From Loripinus fragilis (taxonomy: Eukaryota; Mollusca; Bivalvia; Lucinida; Lucinidae), in assembly GCA_964019695.1 (NCBI GenBank), contig OZ026520.1, forward strand, positions 22,954,130 to 23,018,129: a DNA stretch of 64,000 nt, given 5' to 3'. Of this stretch, positions 22,054 through 32,870 are shown piece after piece. Each line of letters begins with the position of its first letter. Within the stretch, counting starts at the first letter, position 1. The notes beneath the pieces were generated by a model that made no database searches, had not been told where the DNA came from, and saw only the letters and a list, made by a program, of their open reading frames with translations. The translations under genes were made by a program, and so were the position numbers.

Positions 22054-23434
22054 ACAACATGTTTTGGTTGAAAAATATGAAAATTAATGTTGAATTACGC
22101 ACCCTTATCTAAAGGCCTGTATCCAGTAGGGGCTTGAGGTCTAAAATTTAGTTTAATCCTTCATCTACTTGCATACTTTGTGTAGGCAAACAATGGAATC
22201 TCTGGTGATATGGCCAAGCTCATTAGAGCCATTGCTGTTCCCTGGTGTGATAAGTACCAAAATCTCATGCACTGTGCCATATATGCCTGACAAAAAAAGA
22301 AACCCACCGGGTAGAACTGTTCAAATCTCAGGAAGATAACAAGTGATAGGCCAGTTTAGTTTATATTGGTGCAAAGGTATGTCAGGTACTGCTGCGTTAC
22401 ACATCTTTTCTAACCAGGCGTCAAAAATGTGTTAAAGAAAATTGGTCATGAACCAAGTGGGGGTCAAATTGTAAAGTCACAGAACATAAGCGTTTTTATA
22501 ATGTTCTCTTGCTGAATAAGTTCAAACAATGGGAATAGAGTCAGTAAACCAAAATGTACTCAGACACTTATTCTTTGCAAATTGTGTCTTTAATTCATCA
22601 TACGAGATTATTGAACGCTAGGTAGCCCCTTTCTTGTGGCCACCCTTTGATAACGATTCCATTCTAAAGATAAACTTTACAAAACATGTAGTAAAGATTT
22701 CAACATAGTTTTAATCAATTTAAACAGTTCTGACTGATGTAAATGGGTTCTGGATTAATAAACACGTTTGGTTGTCTCACATAACGACAACTTATCTTTT
22801 TCATACTTCTCAAATGTAAAACATACTCAGAATTCCATGTAGACAATAGCATTGAATAAACGCTTACAAAACTCACTTACCATTTGCCTTGCTGGGTTTT
22901 AATCCTACACAGGGAAGGTACAGATACTCATCAACGCCCCACTCATGTTTTAGTAAGATTTTATCAGAAATGAATATTTCATGACAATTAACATTATCGT
23001 AATAAAAGGAGAAAATGGGGAAAATCGTAGTGGTGCGTTTCTTTTTTTTCGAATATATATTCAGCATGATATAAATTAAAAAAAAAAAAGTGACATTTGC
23101 CTAGTTCAGAGTTTGTTGTTACGGTAAAATATGAAAGGGTGAATATTTTTCATACAACTGGAGAAAAATAAAGACACTTTGAACAGTATTTCATAAACTA
23201 TTTATTGCACATGATGATAAAGGCAATATGAGAGATTCTAGTCAGATGGCAGTTTGACAAAACTAATACTGGAATAATTCATCTTGTGTAGTATTGTATA
23301 AATGATGTTTTAGTGGTCAAATTTTTGAAATTATGTCTAAGTATGGGTGATACCCGGAAAACCGCAAACTTCAGTTTTCCAGGTATCACTCATATTTCAG
23401 ACATAACTTTCAATGTAATTAGCTGTTTATAAAG
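22054..23434. other. Anonymous DNA with a weak inverted pair
   Basis: No gene is supported. Inverted A-rich ends near 22285 (aaaaaaagaaaccc) and 23050 (gggtttctttttt-like, as gcgtttctttttttt) may bound a worn ~780 bp element. The minus-strand frame at 22873-23067 ends before a GTAAGT but has no recognised motif. A short palindrome around gtgatacccggaaaac / gttttccaggtatcac lies at 23347-23391. Confidence 0.35.
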
Positions 23435-23868
23435 CAAGGCTCATACAGACATTTTTGTGTAAAATTCAAGGACTTTTCAAGGACTCCTAAAATACTTTCC
23501 TACTGTTTTCAAGGACTGAAAACTTATGAAAAATACTGATTTACGCATTCAAATTCTACTTTTGAAATGCTAGAGTCCATTACTAAAATTATTAGCTTTA
23601 GAAAATTAGTAAAAAATTGGGGTGCCTTTATTTGGTGCAGCATATGCTGCACCAAATAAAGGCACCACAATTTTATACTGATTTAGGTCTCCAAAAACAG
23701 TGTTGAATCCATTGAATCAGTGTCGAATCCTCCTGTAAATGGTAAACTCAAGGAATTTTCAAGGCCTTTGAGTGTTTTTCAATTACTTTTCAAGGCAATT
23801 TTAATTTTCAAGGACTTTTCATGACAGTCCTGTATATTCAAGTACTTTTCAAGCCTATGTGAACCCTG
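23435..23868. mobile_element. 434 bp TIR element (hAT-like CARGG ends, 5-bp repeat TAAAG)
   Basis: Left end CAAGGCTCATACAG, right end inverse CAGGGTTCACATAG; TAAAG at 23430-23434 and 23869-23873. Arms are rich in ttcaaggactttt. It contains the palindrome at 23621-23666. No ORF. Confidence 0.65.
23621..23666. repeat. Perfect 46 bp palindrome
   Basis: ggtgcctttatttggtgcag|cat and its exact reverse complement, with no loop. Imperfect extension (aaaattg[g/t]) adds about seven bases per side. A perfect cruciform-forming inverted repeat. Confidence 0.95.
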
Positions 23869-23976
23869 TAAAGGCCAAATACAGCCTCCACATTGTGCAC
23901 TAGGTCATCATTCAAACATATTTTATATGATAATTCGAAAAAAAAAGGCCACTAAACCACAATATACACAATATGC

Positions 23977-24303
23977 GCCGGGCTGCGTAGCGCAGTCGGT
24001 AACGTGTCTAGCAACAGATGCGAGTCTGACTGCAGATTCAGGGGTGGCGAGTTTGATCCCCGCCTGGTCCCATACTTTCTTGGAGATTGGTCATGAAATA
24101 ATTTCTACGGTCATTCTCCTCCCTTCCCCTAAATCATTCAAGAAGGGTTGTTGTCAGTTACAAGCGAAAGTATGTGCACAAAGTACTGGTTGACTGCTTG
24201 TTCAAGCTTGCCCAAGAAAAAAGTGTGGTTATGTGAACTGACCGTCCTGCCATGACCATAGCTGTTGACTTTGAACGTAAAGCAACAAAACAAACAAACA
24301 AAA
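23977..24303 (+). mobile_element. Full-length tRNA-derived SINE (mollusc core type), 13-bp TSD
   Basis: The head has an A box (tagcgcagtcggt, about 23988) and a B box (gagtttgatcccc, about 24049). The body contains gtcagttacaagcgaaag, tggttgactgcttgttc and gtgaactgaccgtcctgcc, wording I associate with a conserved core of bivalve SINEs. The tail is (CAAA)n. An exact TSD ATACACAATATGC lies at 23964-23976 and 24304-24316. A different family from the SINE at 19284. Confidence 0.9.
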
Positions 24304-24472
24304 ATACACAATATGCTGCACTCCATGCAGTGAAATGATAAACATGCATACACGGTCATGATCTTATGAGCTTATCCATGATTAATTAAACATTGTTCAA
24401 TAAAACTACTGGAAATATTTAAAATGTTTTGGATAGTTAAACTGAAATTTTGTTCGCAAAAAGTAAAAATTA

Positions 24473-24508
24473 TATAGAAAAATGACCACTAATGGTCATT
24501 TTTCTATA
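24473..24508. repeat. Short perfect hairpin
   Basis: tatagaaaaatgacca and its inverse around a 4-base loop (ctaa). Confidence 0.9.
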
Positions 24509-24614
24509 ATAATCTATGCATTTTGTATCAACTATAAATAACATGTTTTGCAATAAACACATTTTCCCTGGATTCTAGCCATTGTGCAGAAAAGACCTTG
24601 CTATATACATGTAA

Positions 24615-25229
24615 CAAGAGGGCCAAGAGGGCCCTAAAAGTGTTCACTTGAGATCCTTTGGCCCTTCAAGGACCACAACAAAGTTACACACCAATACTCA
24701 AAGCTCTCGGTGCAATAATTAAAAAAAAGATCATTTTTATGTTTTTTATAAATAATCCTATATAAAACATATGATCCACTGGGCAGGGCCTTTTTTGGTG
24801 CCATGGACATAAATTGAACAAACTTGGTAAAGGTCTACTATATGATGCTACATACCAATATCAAAGCTCTAGACCTTGTGGTTTCAGACAAGAAGATTTT
24901 TCTAGTTTTCCCTATTTAAGCCTATGTAAAACATGTGACCCCTAGGGCAGAGCCATTTTCACTAGATGAAGCTACATACCAAATATCCAGGCTCTAAGTC
25001 TTGTGATTTCAGACAAGATGATTTTTTATGTTTTCCTTTCGAAAATCTATTTTCAGTGACCTAGATATACAATGGACTGGAACCATTGGAACATTTATTG
25101 AAGAGGGCCATATAATGATTATTCCTGCCAAATTTGGTCAAAATCAAGCCAGTAGATTAGGTAATATAGCAATTGTTGACGACACACGAAACACAACATC
25201 CAACGATCACAATAGCTCACAGGTGAGCT
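24615..25229 (+). mobile_element. Pearl-type element, short copy
   Basis: Begins CAAGAGGGCCAAGAGGGCCC and ends ...CACAGGTGAGCT. About two ~140 bp cores are marked by atgctacataccaatatcaaagctctag and gtgatttcagacaag(a/g)(a/t)gatttt. The tail reads gaagagggccatat...ccaacgatcacaatagctcac. Same family as the large copy at 58276. Confidence 0.8.
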
Positions 25230-25487
25230 ATAAAGAAACAAAAGTTTCAATTGATCATGAAAAAACATAATTCATTAAGCTAACAGTTATAATCAAGTTA
25301 ATTATATAATCAGCAATCCACTACCATATACAGTGCAATCCTTTTGTAACATACCTAATTATAATACAGGTTTTCTAAACACCGTCAAGTTATGGCTACC
25401 AAATTTTTTAACCATGACTTATATTTGAAAATAAAAAATGGTTACCTTTGAAACATGATTTACTTATAACACAGTCTATTGCGATTG

Positions 25488-25700
25488 TTTGATTTTGTTT
25501 GTTTGTTTGATTTGATTCTTAAAGTCCCATCAACAATCTTTCAGTTATATAGGGACGGGTCTTCCTGGGTTGAACCAGTACTAAGCTAGGATAAATGTGT
25601 CTTCCTAAAGGACCACAACACAGTGATGCCGATGAGGCTCTAACCCGCGGCCCTTCTGTCTCGAGTTAAGCACTCTACCACTGAGCCACTGCGCTCCCTA
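25488..25700 (-). mobile_element. tRNA-derived SINE, full length, 12-bp TSD
   Basis: Same family as 19284. The head at the right has a B box (as its complement, gaggctctaacccgc) and an A box. TSD CTATT(G/A)CGATTG lies at 25476-25487 and 25701-25712. Confidence 0.9.
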
Positions 25701-26318
25701 CTATTACGATTGGACCTCAAACATAGCCTTGTAAAGGGAGAGCACTGTACCATCAGGGGTTAATACCTATGCCACAGCCCAGATATCGGAAGCATTTGAT
25801 ATTCCAATTTGAAGGAAATGTGTTGGTTTTTCCAGTAATATCTTTAAAGTGAAGGGAATTTGAACACAAAAAAAGGAGACAATATGGAACTTACAAATGC
25901 ATACGATCAACATAAATTGTAACTTTCCCTCAAAAATTTGATTTGTTTTTATTAACACCTAACTACAATATTCAAAGAGAGTACCACTGCTAAAATCACC
26001 CTTGTGACTCTCACCGGTTCAATACTTAAAGTGCAGTGAAGTGTTTACAAAATCAGCGGCATTTCGGGACTGATCTTAATCCTTACGTATTCTGTCCAGA
26101 TGTGATAATGGACACTTCCTAAACTGTCTTTGCAGACATTCCTTTGTTTTTATTTTACGAGCGGTAAAAATCTTACCAATTGCAATTTAAAGATGGCTGC
26201 TGCCTAAATGGTTCCAATATATGTGCTATGGCGTAGGTTTTCACTCTTGTACTATTGGCCTCTATGCAAGAAAGCATGTCTTTGGGATTTTTAGAGTATG
26301 ATAAAATTCACCTACTTA

Positions 26319-26521
26319 CTACACACCGGGTAGGTGGCAATCGAAAATGTTAACACTGTAGACGAAGGTAGATCAAAAATTGTAAAAAACAGAGTTTTTT
26401 GAGTGCCATTTGTCGCCTGACTGGCAACAAATGGCAATCTAAAACACTTTTTCTAGCAAGTTTTGATCCGTGTTCGTTGATCGTAAAGAGTATTTTCGAT
26501 TGCCGCCTACCCGTTGTGTAC
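26319..26521. mobile_element. 203 bp MITE with TA flanks
   Basis: Inverted ends ctacacaccgggtagg(t)ggcaatcgaaaat and its complement ending cctacccgttgtgtac, bounded by TA on both sides. The arms also share ttgtcgcc/ggcaacaa. TA flanks suggest a Tc1/mariner-type target. Confidence 0.75.
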
Positions 26522-26679
26522 TAGGGCTGCAGATATTAGCTTAAATTTTGTATGTCACAAGCTTAACTATTATATTTTTCAGAAAGCTTACAACAAAGGT
26601 GCTGATGATAAGACTGTGTGTCTTCACCTTTGTTGTTTGCATACATCAAAAAAAGGTCCCAAGGTTATAAAAAAATGTT

Positions 26680-26890
26680 CGTGCTCAACTCAACCGAGCG
26701 TGAAATTTCAACTGCCCATAATACCTAAAACACCGACAAAAAAAGAAGTTTCTTGTTTTAAGTCTCTCAGATGTTGTATTTATCGTGCTAATAAATGTTA
26801 AAATGCCAACGATTGTTGGCATTTTAACATTTATGAGCAGGATACATTTCGTGCGCAGCTGAGTTGAGCATGAAAAAAGTTTTATAACCT
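26680..26890. repeat. GAGCATGAAA-family palindromic repeat
   Basis: Complete copy: left catgaaa-like end, central palindrome aatgccaacgattgttggcatt (26803-26824), and right end gagttgagcatgaaaaaagttttataacctcgg. Confidence 0.75.
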
Positions 26891-26951
26891 CGGAGCCAGG
26901 TTATCTTGAGAGGTGCCCCAAATTAACTTGCTAATTCAGACTAGATAGATA

Positions 26952-27094
26952 GAGAATACTAGGTGAGTGTCTTTTGATATCAAGTTTACCAGGCAAGGCT
27001 TTGAAAATGCTTGTTGATGCCGAGCGATTCAACATGTGTTCTCAAAGCGGAGCCTGATAAACTTGATATCAAAAGACGCAAACCTGGTATTCTA
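26952..27094. mobile_element. Foldback MITE with ~50 bp arms
   Basis: Left arm gagaatactaggtgagtgtcttttgatatcaagttta; right arm is its inverse ending taaacttgatatcaaaagacgcaaacctggtattcta. The arms nearly meet in the centre. Confidence 0.8.
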
Positions 27095-27118
27095 TAAGCA
27101 GTTTACAAGCTGATCCTG

Positions 27119-27315
27119 AGGGCAGTGGCTCAGTGGTAGAGTGCTTGACTCGAGACAGAGGGGCAGTGGGTTCAAGCCTCACCGGCATCACAGCATTGTG
27201 TCCTTGAGCAAGAACATTAATCCTAGCTTAGTACTGGTTCAACCCAGGAAGACCTGTCCCTTTATAACTGAGATTTTTGATGGGATGTAAAGAATCAAAT
27301 TGAACAAACAAACTG
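27119..27315 (+). mobile_element. tRNA-derived SINE, full length
   Basis: A box gtggctcagtggtagagtgc and B box gggttcaagcctc; the body contains tagcttagtactggttcaacccaggaagacctgtcc; tail aaagaatcaaattgaacaaacaaac. Confidence 0.9.
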
Positions 27316-27789
27316 TGCAAACTAGCGATTATAACTTAATTATCAATTTTCGTGTCGATTCAATGTCATTGACGATGTCATTCAAGAAAATTCATGATGA
27401 CCTGATAAAGGCAATGCCATGAGATTGACACCCTTTATCAGTCCAACTTATCACCATGCAAAAATAAGAGCTCTAACTGATAAAAAGAATAGCCTAATAA
27501 ATTATATTAATAGAAAACCCATGCTAAAGGGTTTGTGACCAGGGAGACAGACACAAGACTGTCTGCTTAGCTACAGAGACTTGGCTTAAGACTGTGCCAG
27601 GTCTTGATTAATTTCCAAAAGCATGAAACTTTGTGGTGCAGTCAATATCACTTGCAGGATTAATAACCTTTAAATGGAAAGATTGGGAGAACACAAACAA
27701 TTTTTAAAAATTCAATTCATTATCATAATCACTTACTAATTTACTTTGTGCTCCTAATTCATTCACTTTAACAGCTGACTTCCAGAGAT

Positions 27790-28012
27790 ATTTTAACTCT
27801 TTGCATGCCGGGTAATTTTTCATAAGTGTTGCCATCTGCAGATATCTTTAAACATTACCCTTTTCAAAATATTATTTCAGGAACAACATCAGAATTTCAA
27901 ACAGCTTGGATCCAGATCAGGCCCGACATTTTGTCGGGCCTGATCTGGGTCCAAACTGTTTGCAAAGATTATCAGCAGATGACAAAATTTGCCTCTAGCA
28001 GAGAATAGTTAA
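27790..28012. repeat. Foldback element with TGGATCCAGATC hairpin and TTAAC ends
   Basis: Opens tttaactctttgcatgccgggtaa and contains the hairpin cttggatccagatcaggccc / gggcctgatctgggtccaa (27897-27960). It closes tatcagcagatgacaaaatttgcctctagcagagaatagtta. Related but worn copies: 17505-17725 and 63665-63855. Confidence 0.7.
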
Positions 28013-28241
28013 GCACCATTTCATTGTTGTCACAATTACACTGAACCAATCCATTTCAAAATGGTACACATTCAACAGGCAACCAGCCAAGATTCAGATG
28101 TATTTTAGCAGAGTACCAGGCCTCTAGATAAGAGAGTAAATAAAAATTAATTTTCTTGTTTATCAACCAGAACATATGTTGTGAGTACTCAATTAGACAG
28201 TTCTTTTGAGCACCCAAAACAAACATTAAAATTGTTGGATA

Positions 28242-28450
28242 GTGGAGCTTGGTGGCTCAGCTTAGTAGAGCGTTAGACTAGAGATGAGGATGCTAGTTCA
28301 AGACTCCACCGGCAGAGTCGCTGTGCTGTGTCCTTGAGCAAAACACTTTATTCCCTGCTTAGGACTTGTTCAACCCAGGAAGACAGTAAATTGTCCCAGC
28401 TTGACTGAAAAAGTGTTGGGTGGGACGTAAAGCATCAAAACAAACAAAAA
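28242..28450 (+). mobile_element. tRNA-derived SINE, full length, ~10-bp TSD
   Basis: A box ggtggctcagcttagtagagc; divergent B box tagttcaagactcc; tail catcaaaacaaacaaaaa. TSD-like ttgttggata (28232-28241) and ctattggata (28451-28460). Confidence 0.85.
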
Positions 28451-28767
28451 CTATTGGATAAATAATTATTCACAATTTTACTTTCCATATTTTTCCCAAA
28501 CAACAAGCTCCATTGAACACTGGTGTAAGGTAAATGTTCTAAAAATGTTCGATAACTTTTCTTTCTCTTTTCAAATAAAATGTTGGTTATCAGGGCTGGA
28601 ATTCACAAAATGCTTGTCAAGATAGCAAACAGGGAAGACTCTGGTCAGACTGCTTCTTCAGAAGCAGTCTGATCTGGGTCTGCCCTGTTTGTCTAGGCCT
28701 TTTTGGCAGGCAACCAGTGTTTAAATTTTAGAATGTACCATTATCTCATGAATTGGCTCATATATAT

Positions 28768-28990
28768 CAACTCTTTAAGCGCCACTTAATTATGCAGCAG
28801 ACGACATTTTCAAATTTTATCCCTGCTTTAAGAAACCAAATAAGACTTGATATATCATCTGAATCATCTGCCAGCAGACAATTCACATGAAATATCTAGC
28901 CTTATTGTCCTAAAAATTAAGATATCACAAAATTTGTTGTCTGCTGTAGTCGTCAATGGTGCTTTTGAGTTTTAGTCAAAAACGCTGAAT
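28768..28990. repeat. Worn relative of the 43554 piggyBac-like MITE
   Basis: Opens aactctttaagcgccac with gcagcagacgacatttt soon after, and closes with gttgtctgctgtagtcgtcaatggtgctttt. These match the arms of the TTAA-flanked element at 43554-43779. It lies just downstream of the BAP1 stop codon, so it may fall within the 3' UTR. Confidence 0.55.
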
Positions 28991-29007
28991 AAATTCAGCC
29001 TCCAAGA

Positions 29008-29229
29008 TCAGCGCTTCTTCCTCGTAGGTTTAGTCTTCTTCTTTTTGTTGGCTGCTGTTAGTTTGGTCACCTTGCTCACTTTGCCAACTTTAACAATTTT
29101 ACCCGGAACTCTCTTCTTAATATAACTGTGTTGCTGTACCAGCTCTGCTAAATGACCTTGCTCGGCCAACATCGAGAGAAATGTACATAGGTACTGATCA
29201 TAGTTGTGTATTCGTCTACAGTCATCAAT
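29008..29229 (-). CDS. BAP1: BAP1, last coding exon (C-terminal ULD end and nuclear localisation tail)
   Basis: On the minus strand an acceptor (atatttcAG, at 29231-29230) opens IDDCRRIHNYDQYLCTFLSM. The exon runs 73 codons to TGA at 29010-29008. BAP1 is the UCH-family deubiquitinase that, with ASXL proteins, removes ubiquitin from histone H2A in the nucleus. This exon matches the end of its UCH37-like domain, where human BAP1 has an IDD-RR-HNYDEF block and then a stretch ending before a basic tail. Here MLAEQGHLAELVQQHSYIKKR is followed by a Lys/Arg-rich end (NKKKKTKPTRKKR), a likely nuclear localisation signal. Phase 0 entry fits the exon at 50984. No AATAAA is seen close by on the minus strand; the first noticed is at 28352-28347, inside a SINE. 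Confidence 0.93.
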   Translation of the reverse strand: MDDCRRIHNYDQYLCTFLSMLAEQGHLAELVQQHSYIKKRVPGKIVKVGKVSKVTKLTAANKKKKTKPTRKKR

Positions 29230-29249
29230 CTGAAATATTAAGTATACCA

Positions 29250-30085
29250 TGTCAGTGCCATTAGTCAGATAAGCTTGCTGATCAACCCTGAAAGTCAGGG
29301 GTCACATTTAGCATTTGCTAAATACAAACACATTTTCATAATAGTAACTTGATCTGGCGTACAGTATCACGTCTTGTGGATGAGACCATACCATTGGATC
29401 ACACTCGACGGAAAATATGTTTATTATATACAGGTACCTTTTTCTGACATTTTTCTGATTTTATATCATTTGTTTTAGTCTTTAATCCCGAAATATTGCG
29501 GGAATGCTATCCATTATGCTATGTTTCCTGACATCATGTTATTATGTTTCCATCTCTGGTTCCATGCTTGAAAATTTACTTTACGTAACCTCGCCGCAAA
29601 TACAGGAAACCAACGTTAGCCTTGTTTTAAAGGATAGTGATACCAAATCAGAAAACCTCAGTTTGTTGATCCGGCTTTCTGCATCAGATAACCAGAAAAC
29701 AGACAGTTCAAAAGATGTATCATTTATAGGTATATAATAATAGTACATGTAGTTATCTCCAAAAAGCAAGCAGAAATTACCATCACATGCTAACTTTAGC
29801 AAGCAAAAAACATTCACTCTCATATCAGCCAAAGGCAACATAGCAAAATCTGCAAGGCAAAAAAGTGTAGATCCTGATCAGCCAGCTTCTAAAGAAGTTG
29901 TTTGATCTGCTATTTTACATTTTATGCCTTTGGCTACAATATTTGAACTATAATGAGATAAACAGCTTTCAAAGGGATTTCATCAGACCTCAATAAATAA
30001 GTGGGACTTTTCTATTCAGGACTTAATTTAAGAGTGCTTACCCAAAAATTAATTTCCTTATTTCTCAACCAAAACATATGTTGTG
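29250..30085. other. BAP1 intron, anonymous part
   Basis: No coding signal. One GTGTAGAYCCTGATC foldback lies at about 29867-29925. The two overlapping short frames at 29504-29841 show no motif. Confidence 0.4.
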
Positions 30086-30144
30086 AGTACTCAAAAGAAC
30101 CATCTCATTGAGATGGTTTAGACGGATGGCTGAGAATGGGTTTG

Positions 30145-32870
30145 CCCCCCCCCCCCCCCTAGGGAATTTCGCAGACATATCTTATCTTGTAGAGAATTGA
30201 AAGCCGAGTCTTTTAAGAGATGTTTGCACTCTGTGCTCCGGGGCGTTTGTCTGTAAGAGCCTGTAACATACGTTACTTAATCAAACTAAGAAAAAGTAAA
30301 TTGAAAGTTTGGGCTACAAATTAAAGGCATTAAAATATTTATTTTTTAAAATCATTCATATAGTCTGCATACTGGATATCTTAACTACGTATGACAGCCA
30401 TTTGAACAAAATTGCGGCTTCCTAAGGTGTCATATGCGTTACATAAATCAGATAACCCATTAAAATTTGCAAGTGTGGCTAACATCATTTACATTCACAA
30501 TCTCTCTGTGTTTTGTTTGATTTGATTCTTTACGTCCACTCAACAATCTTTCAGTTATGCGGGACGAATCTTCCTGGGTTGACAATCTCTCTGTGTGTTT
30601 TGCAAAATGTTTTTAACCATGTCTGACTAGCCTATGCAATTGGCTAATAGAAAAATTAAAGTTTGTTTTCCTAGCTTAAATATTTTTTCTGAAATAAGCA
30701 ATTAAACAACCCTACCTCTACCCAGATTTAAGGTGAAATGTTTGGTATTAAAACTAAAGTAAAAATAGTTAAAAATATTTGCAGTTGATGAATGTGTTTC
30801 ATTGTTTGGGATTTATGTGCTTATATGAAAAGACTCATAAATCTGCAAGTTTGTTGCAAAAATTTTAATATCAGTGGCTGTAACATATGTTACCTGATGT
30901 AATAAATGGGCAAGCTCATTGTCTTTACGTAAGATATGCCTAAAATGTTTTAATCTCCTTGAGGGAATTTTGCAGACATATTCCTTCTTATAGTATAACT
31001 CAAGCTGCATCGAATAAGGGATGTTTGCACTCTCTATGTTGGGGCATTAGTCTGAAACAGCGTGTTACATGCGTTACTATATCAAATAAAGGAAATGTAG
31101 TTTGAAAGTTTGAGCTAAAATTGTGAAAAAACTCGCAGCTGTTGGATATCTTACATTGTTTATGTATTTTGAACTGGCTCCTATGATAAAGACTTATAGA
31201 TCTGCTAGTTGTCATCAAGTTTTAAAGATCAGCGAGTGTTACATATGTTAGCGTGATAAGAAAATCATCAAACAGTATTCTGACATCAAGCTGAGTAAGG
31301 GCCTGCTCCATCCTAATCCCCTTTGGAATTCTGCAGACAAATTACATCTTATGTAACCATTCAAGGTGCATTTAATAAGAAATGTTTGCACTCTGTAAGT
31401 CTGGGGTTAGCCTGTAACAGCTTGTTACATATGTTACTATATCAATTTGAGAATAAGAAATTTGAATGTTTGAGCTACCAAAAGACATTAAAATTATCTA
31501 ATAAATATACATTCTTATTGTCTTTATACTGGATGTCTTTACTACATATGGAAGCTGTCCAACATTAATACGGCTAACTGTTGTGTTATGTGCGTTACAT
31601 GAACCTAATTATAATTTAAAAGCTATAATTGTGGCTATCGTCATGTAGTTAAACAACTACTATGACTTGGTTTCAAACTGTTTTATTAGATTTTACAAAC
31701 ATATACTCAATTGATGAATAGGAAAAATCAAGTTTGCTTTTCTATCTTAAATATATATTATCTTATAGAAGCTAATACACAGCCCTACTCCCTTTTTTAC
31801 AGAGAAGCGAATTTTGTTATTACCGTTTTAGTAAAACACATGAAAGCGATTACAGCGTGTGGATATTTTTCATTTTCTTAGTCTGTCTTGCTCATATATC
31901 TGCAAGATGTCATTAAGTTTAAGATCAGGACACTTAATGTGTACTTATAAGTCTTTGGTGCCAAAAAACTAGAAATTATATTCATTTCTGATTATCAAGC
32001 CCATGGACTGGTGTTACAGATGTTACCATGACCCTTTGGGCACATTTCCTAATACTGTGCATAAAATGCTAAATATAGAGCCACAAATAGAGAAGATAGT
32101 TTTACATTTTTACAAGAAAATACAATAAATGAAATGGTCCAAACTATTTCTAATCGATTTAACACTCATGTTAAACGTTTGTCGTTGTCTGCTTCTGTGG
32201 TAATCATTATTATCACACGCCTCCTTGCAACTAGTAGAATCATCACACAACATTTCAATCATTTACTGTTATTCAATTTTACCACCAGTCCACTCAAAAT
32301 TGATGAGCCATTATCAACTTTCCAATTTTGCCATTTATGGCTTGAAACATTCGGAAACTGATATGAATTCCTAATAGTTGGCTCTTTGAGTATGTGTTTC
32401 AAGTGATACTCTGCAAGTAGGAGAAAGACTAAAGCTTTACAAGGAGGAAACTATGCCATTAAGAGCAATGAGTACCTGGACTGATGTACCTTGATATTTC
32501 TGTGATAAAGAATCATATCTTAGCAGGTTAACTTTTATAAATGTAGCCTTTCCATACATGCAACCCACATATTTTCATCTAATAATGTCTCTGCACTTAT
32601 TATCTTTCCCCAAGCATTCAAAAACTTACTTGAAGTCTTAGTACTTCTGAAGTGCTGAAACCGAGGTAACTCTTTCCCTTCAGATAAACGAACTAGATGT
32701 ATCACAGCAGGTAAAGCAATGAAATGCAGGATGAACAGTGCGCAAATTAGATCCATTCAATTCGATGATTCACTAAGTTTCTAAGATAAGAGCGCTTATT
32801 AAAGGATGTAACATATATAACGCGTCATAATAAATGAGCAAGGGCGTTGTCGTGACATCCTTTTTGATTA
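30145..32870 (+). repeat. Repeat block with periodic GTAACATAYGTTAC palindromes
   Basis: Units beginning ggaattt(c/t)gcagacatat start near 30157, 30961 and 31323. Each continues with aagagatgtttgcactct, a palindromic gt(a/t)acat(a/g)(c/t)gttac, and gaaagtttgagcta. The palindrome or a decayed form recurs near 30263, 30434, 30878, 31061, 31224, 31421, 31584, 32010 and 32807. The left edge is a C-run (30145-30158). An inverted relative is at 49400-50815. Class unknown; no transposase seen. Confidence 0.7.
30511..30581 (-). mobile_element. 5'-truncated SINE with perfect 14-bp TSD
   Basis: Only the 3' ~70 bp of the SINE (tail ttttgtttgatttgattctt) is present. It lies between exact duplications acaatctctctgtg at 30497-30510 and 30582-30595. 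Truncation with a TSD is the mark of target-primed reverse transcription. Confidence 0.9.

Noticed and set aside
22873..23067. Possible minus-strand exon ending at a GTAAGT
   Set aside because: No recognised protein motif, no clear acceptor, and A-rich inverted ends suggest a repeat.
23977..24060. Functional tRNA gene
   Set aside because: A and B boxes are present but no anticodon arm or acceptor pairing was found, and the 327 bp unit with tail and TSD marks it as a SINE.
29504..29841. Overlapping frames on both strands upstream of the BAP1 last exon
   Set aside because: No motif, in intron, and BAP1 phases join 50984-51076 directly to 29229.
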